Origin: Clostridiales bacterium UBA8960
GTDB taxonomy: Bacteria; Bacillota; Clostridia; Peptostreptococcales; Acidaminobacteraceae
DNA: 6,517 nt
Direction of reading: 5' to 3'
Assembly (NCBI GenBank): GCA_003482695.1
Contig: DMYC01000110.1
Location: forward strand, 1-6,517
Part shown: in pieces, positions 6,404 through 6,517 of the stretch
Layout: each line of letters begins with the position of its first letter
Position numbering within the stretch: the stretch's first letter is position 1
The notes under the pieces: generated by a model
What the model was told of the DNA's origin: nothing
The model's database searches: none
Seen by the model: the letters and a program-made list of their open reading frames with translations, nothing else
Made by a program: the position numbers and the translations under genes

Positions 6404-6517
6404 CTATTTTTTATATTGTTTTTGATAGAATCGCTTGCTCACAACTGTGGCTGGGAAAACGTTCTTACGTATTCTAACGCCGAGCTGTGAACCCATTTCG
6501 CCATATTTTGAGTCGAT
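6404..6517 (-). CDS. gcvT: Aminomethyltransferase, T protein of glycine cleavage (5' part outside window)
   Basis: The last 37 codons of a minus-strand gene that enters from the right edge. The peptide contains GSQLGVRIRKNVFPATVVSK and ends FYQKQYKK, then TAG. A short strand followed by a basic V-x-A-x-V-V segment and a final FY-K-rich tail is how GcvT proteins end, and gcvT is the expected gene directly before gcvH. GcvT is the tetrahydrofolate-dependent enzyme that releases ammonia from aminomethyl-lipoyl-GcvH and forms 5,10-methylene-tetrahydrofolate. The folate-binding domain and catalytic residues lie outside the window, so the call rests on the C-terminus and on context. The promoter of the operon and any glycine riboswitch would be upstream of this gene and cannot be seen. 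Confidence 0.85.
   Translation of the reverse strand: MDSKYGEMGSQLGVRIRKNVFPATVVSKRFYQKQYKK

Overview
The window is almost entirely one gene cluster on the minus strand, read from right to left: gcvT (last 37 codons only), gcvH, gcvPA, gcvPB, lpd and glyA. Together these encode the four proteins of the glycine cleavage system plus serine hydroxymethyltransferase. The split P protein (two polypeptides), strong AGGAGG-type ribosome binding sites and the type of small regulator at the left end suggest a Bacillota bacterium, possibly an anaerobic clostridium-like one. The species cannot be fixed from the window. GC content looks intermediate (judged by eye, not counted).

Right to left: positions 6517-6404 hold the end of gcvT. 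A 71-base gap follows, with a small dyad and a TATAAT box, then gcvH (6332-5949). The gcvH stop codon TAG directly abuts the gcvPA ATG at 5948. gcvPA ends inside the start of gcvPB (7-base overlap, 4602-4608). gcvPB ends at 3151, 14 bases before lpd (3136-1730). glyA (1711-476) follows 18 bases after lpd. Two hairpins (467-444 and 433-399) close the unit; the second is a GC-rich terminator with a T-run. A good sigma-A-type promoter (376-348) then drives a separate small minus-strand gene (259 to beyond position 1). It looks like a CD3324/YraL-type helix-turn-helix protein and starts at TTG.

How the genes work together: GcvP (PA+PB, PLP) decarboxylates glycine and passes the aminomethyl group to the lipoyl arm of GcvH. 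GcvT releases ammonia and makes methylene-tetrahydrofolate. Lpd re-oxidises the lipoyl arm with NAD+. GlyA uses methylene-tetrahydrofolate and a second glycine to make serine, or runs in reverse. Having lpd and glyA inside the unit makes it a self-contained glycine/serine/one-carbon module. The promoter and any glycine riboswitch would lie upstream of gcvT, outside the window.

All key catalytic residues are present and no gene inside the window is broken. I found no undescribed system. The points worth a second look are small: two gene junctions separated only by an in-frame TAG, five of six visible stops being TAG, the double Shine-Dalgarno leader of the left-end regulator, and the twin hairpins after glyA.
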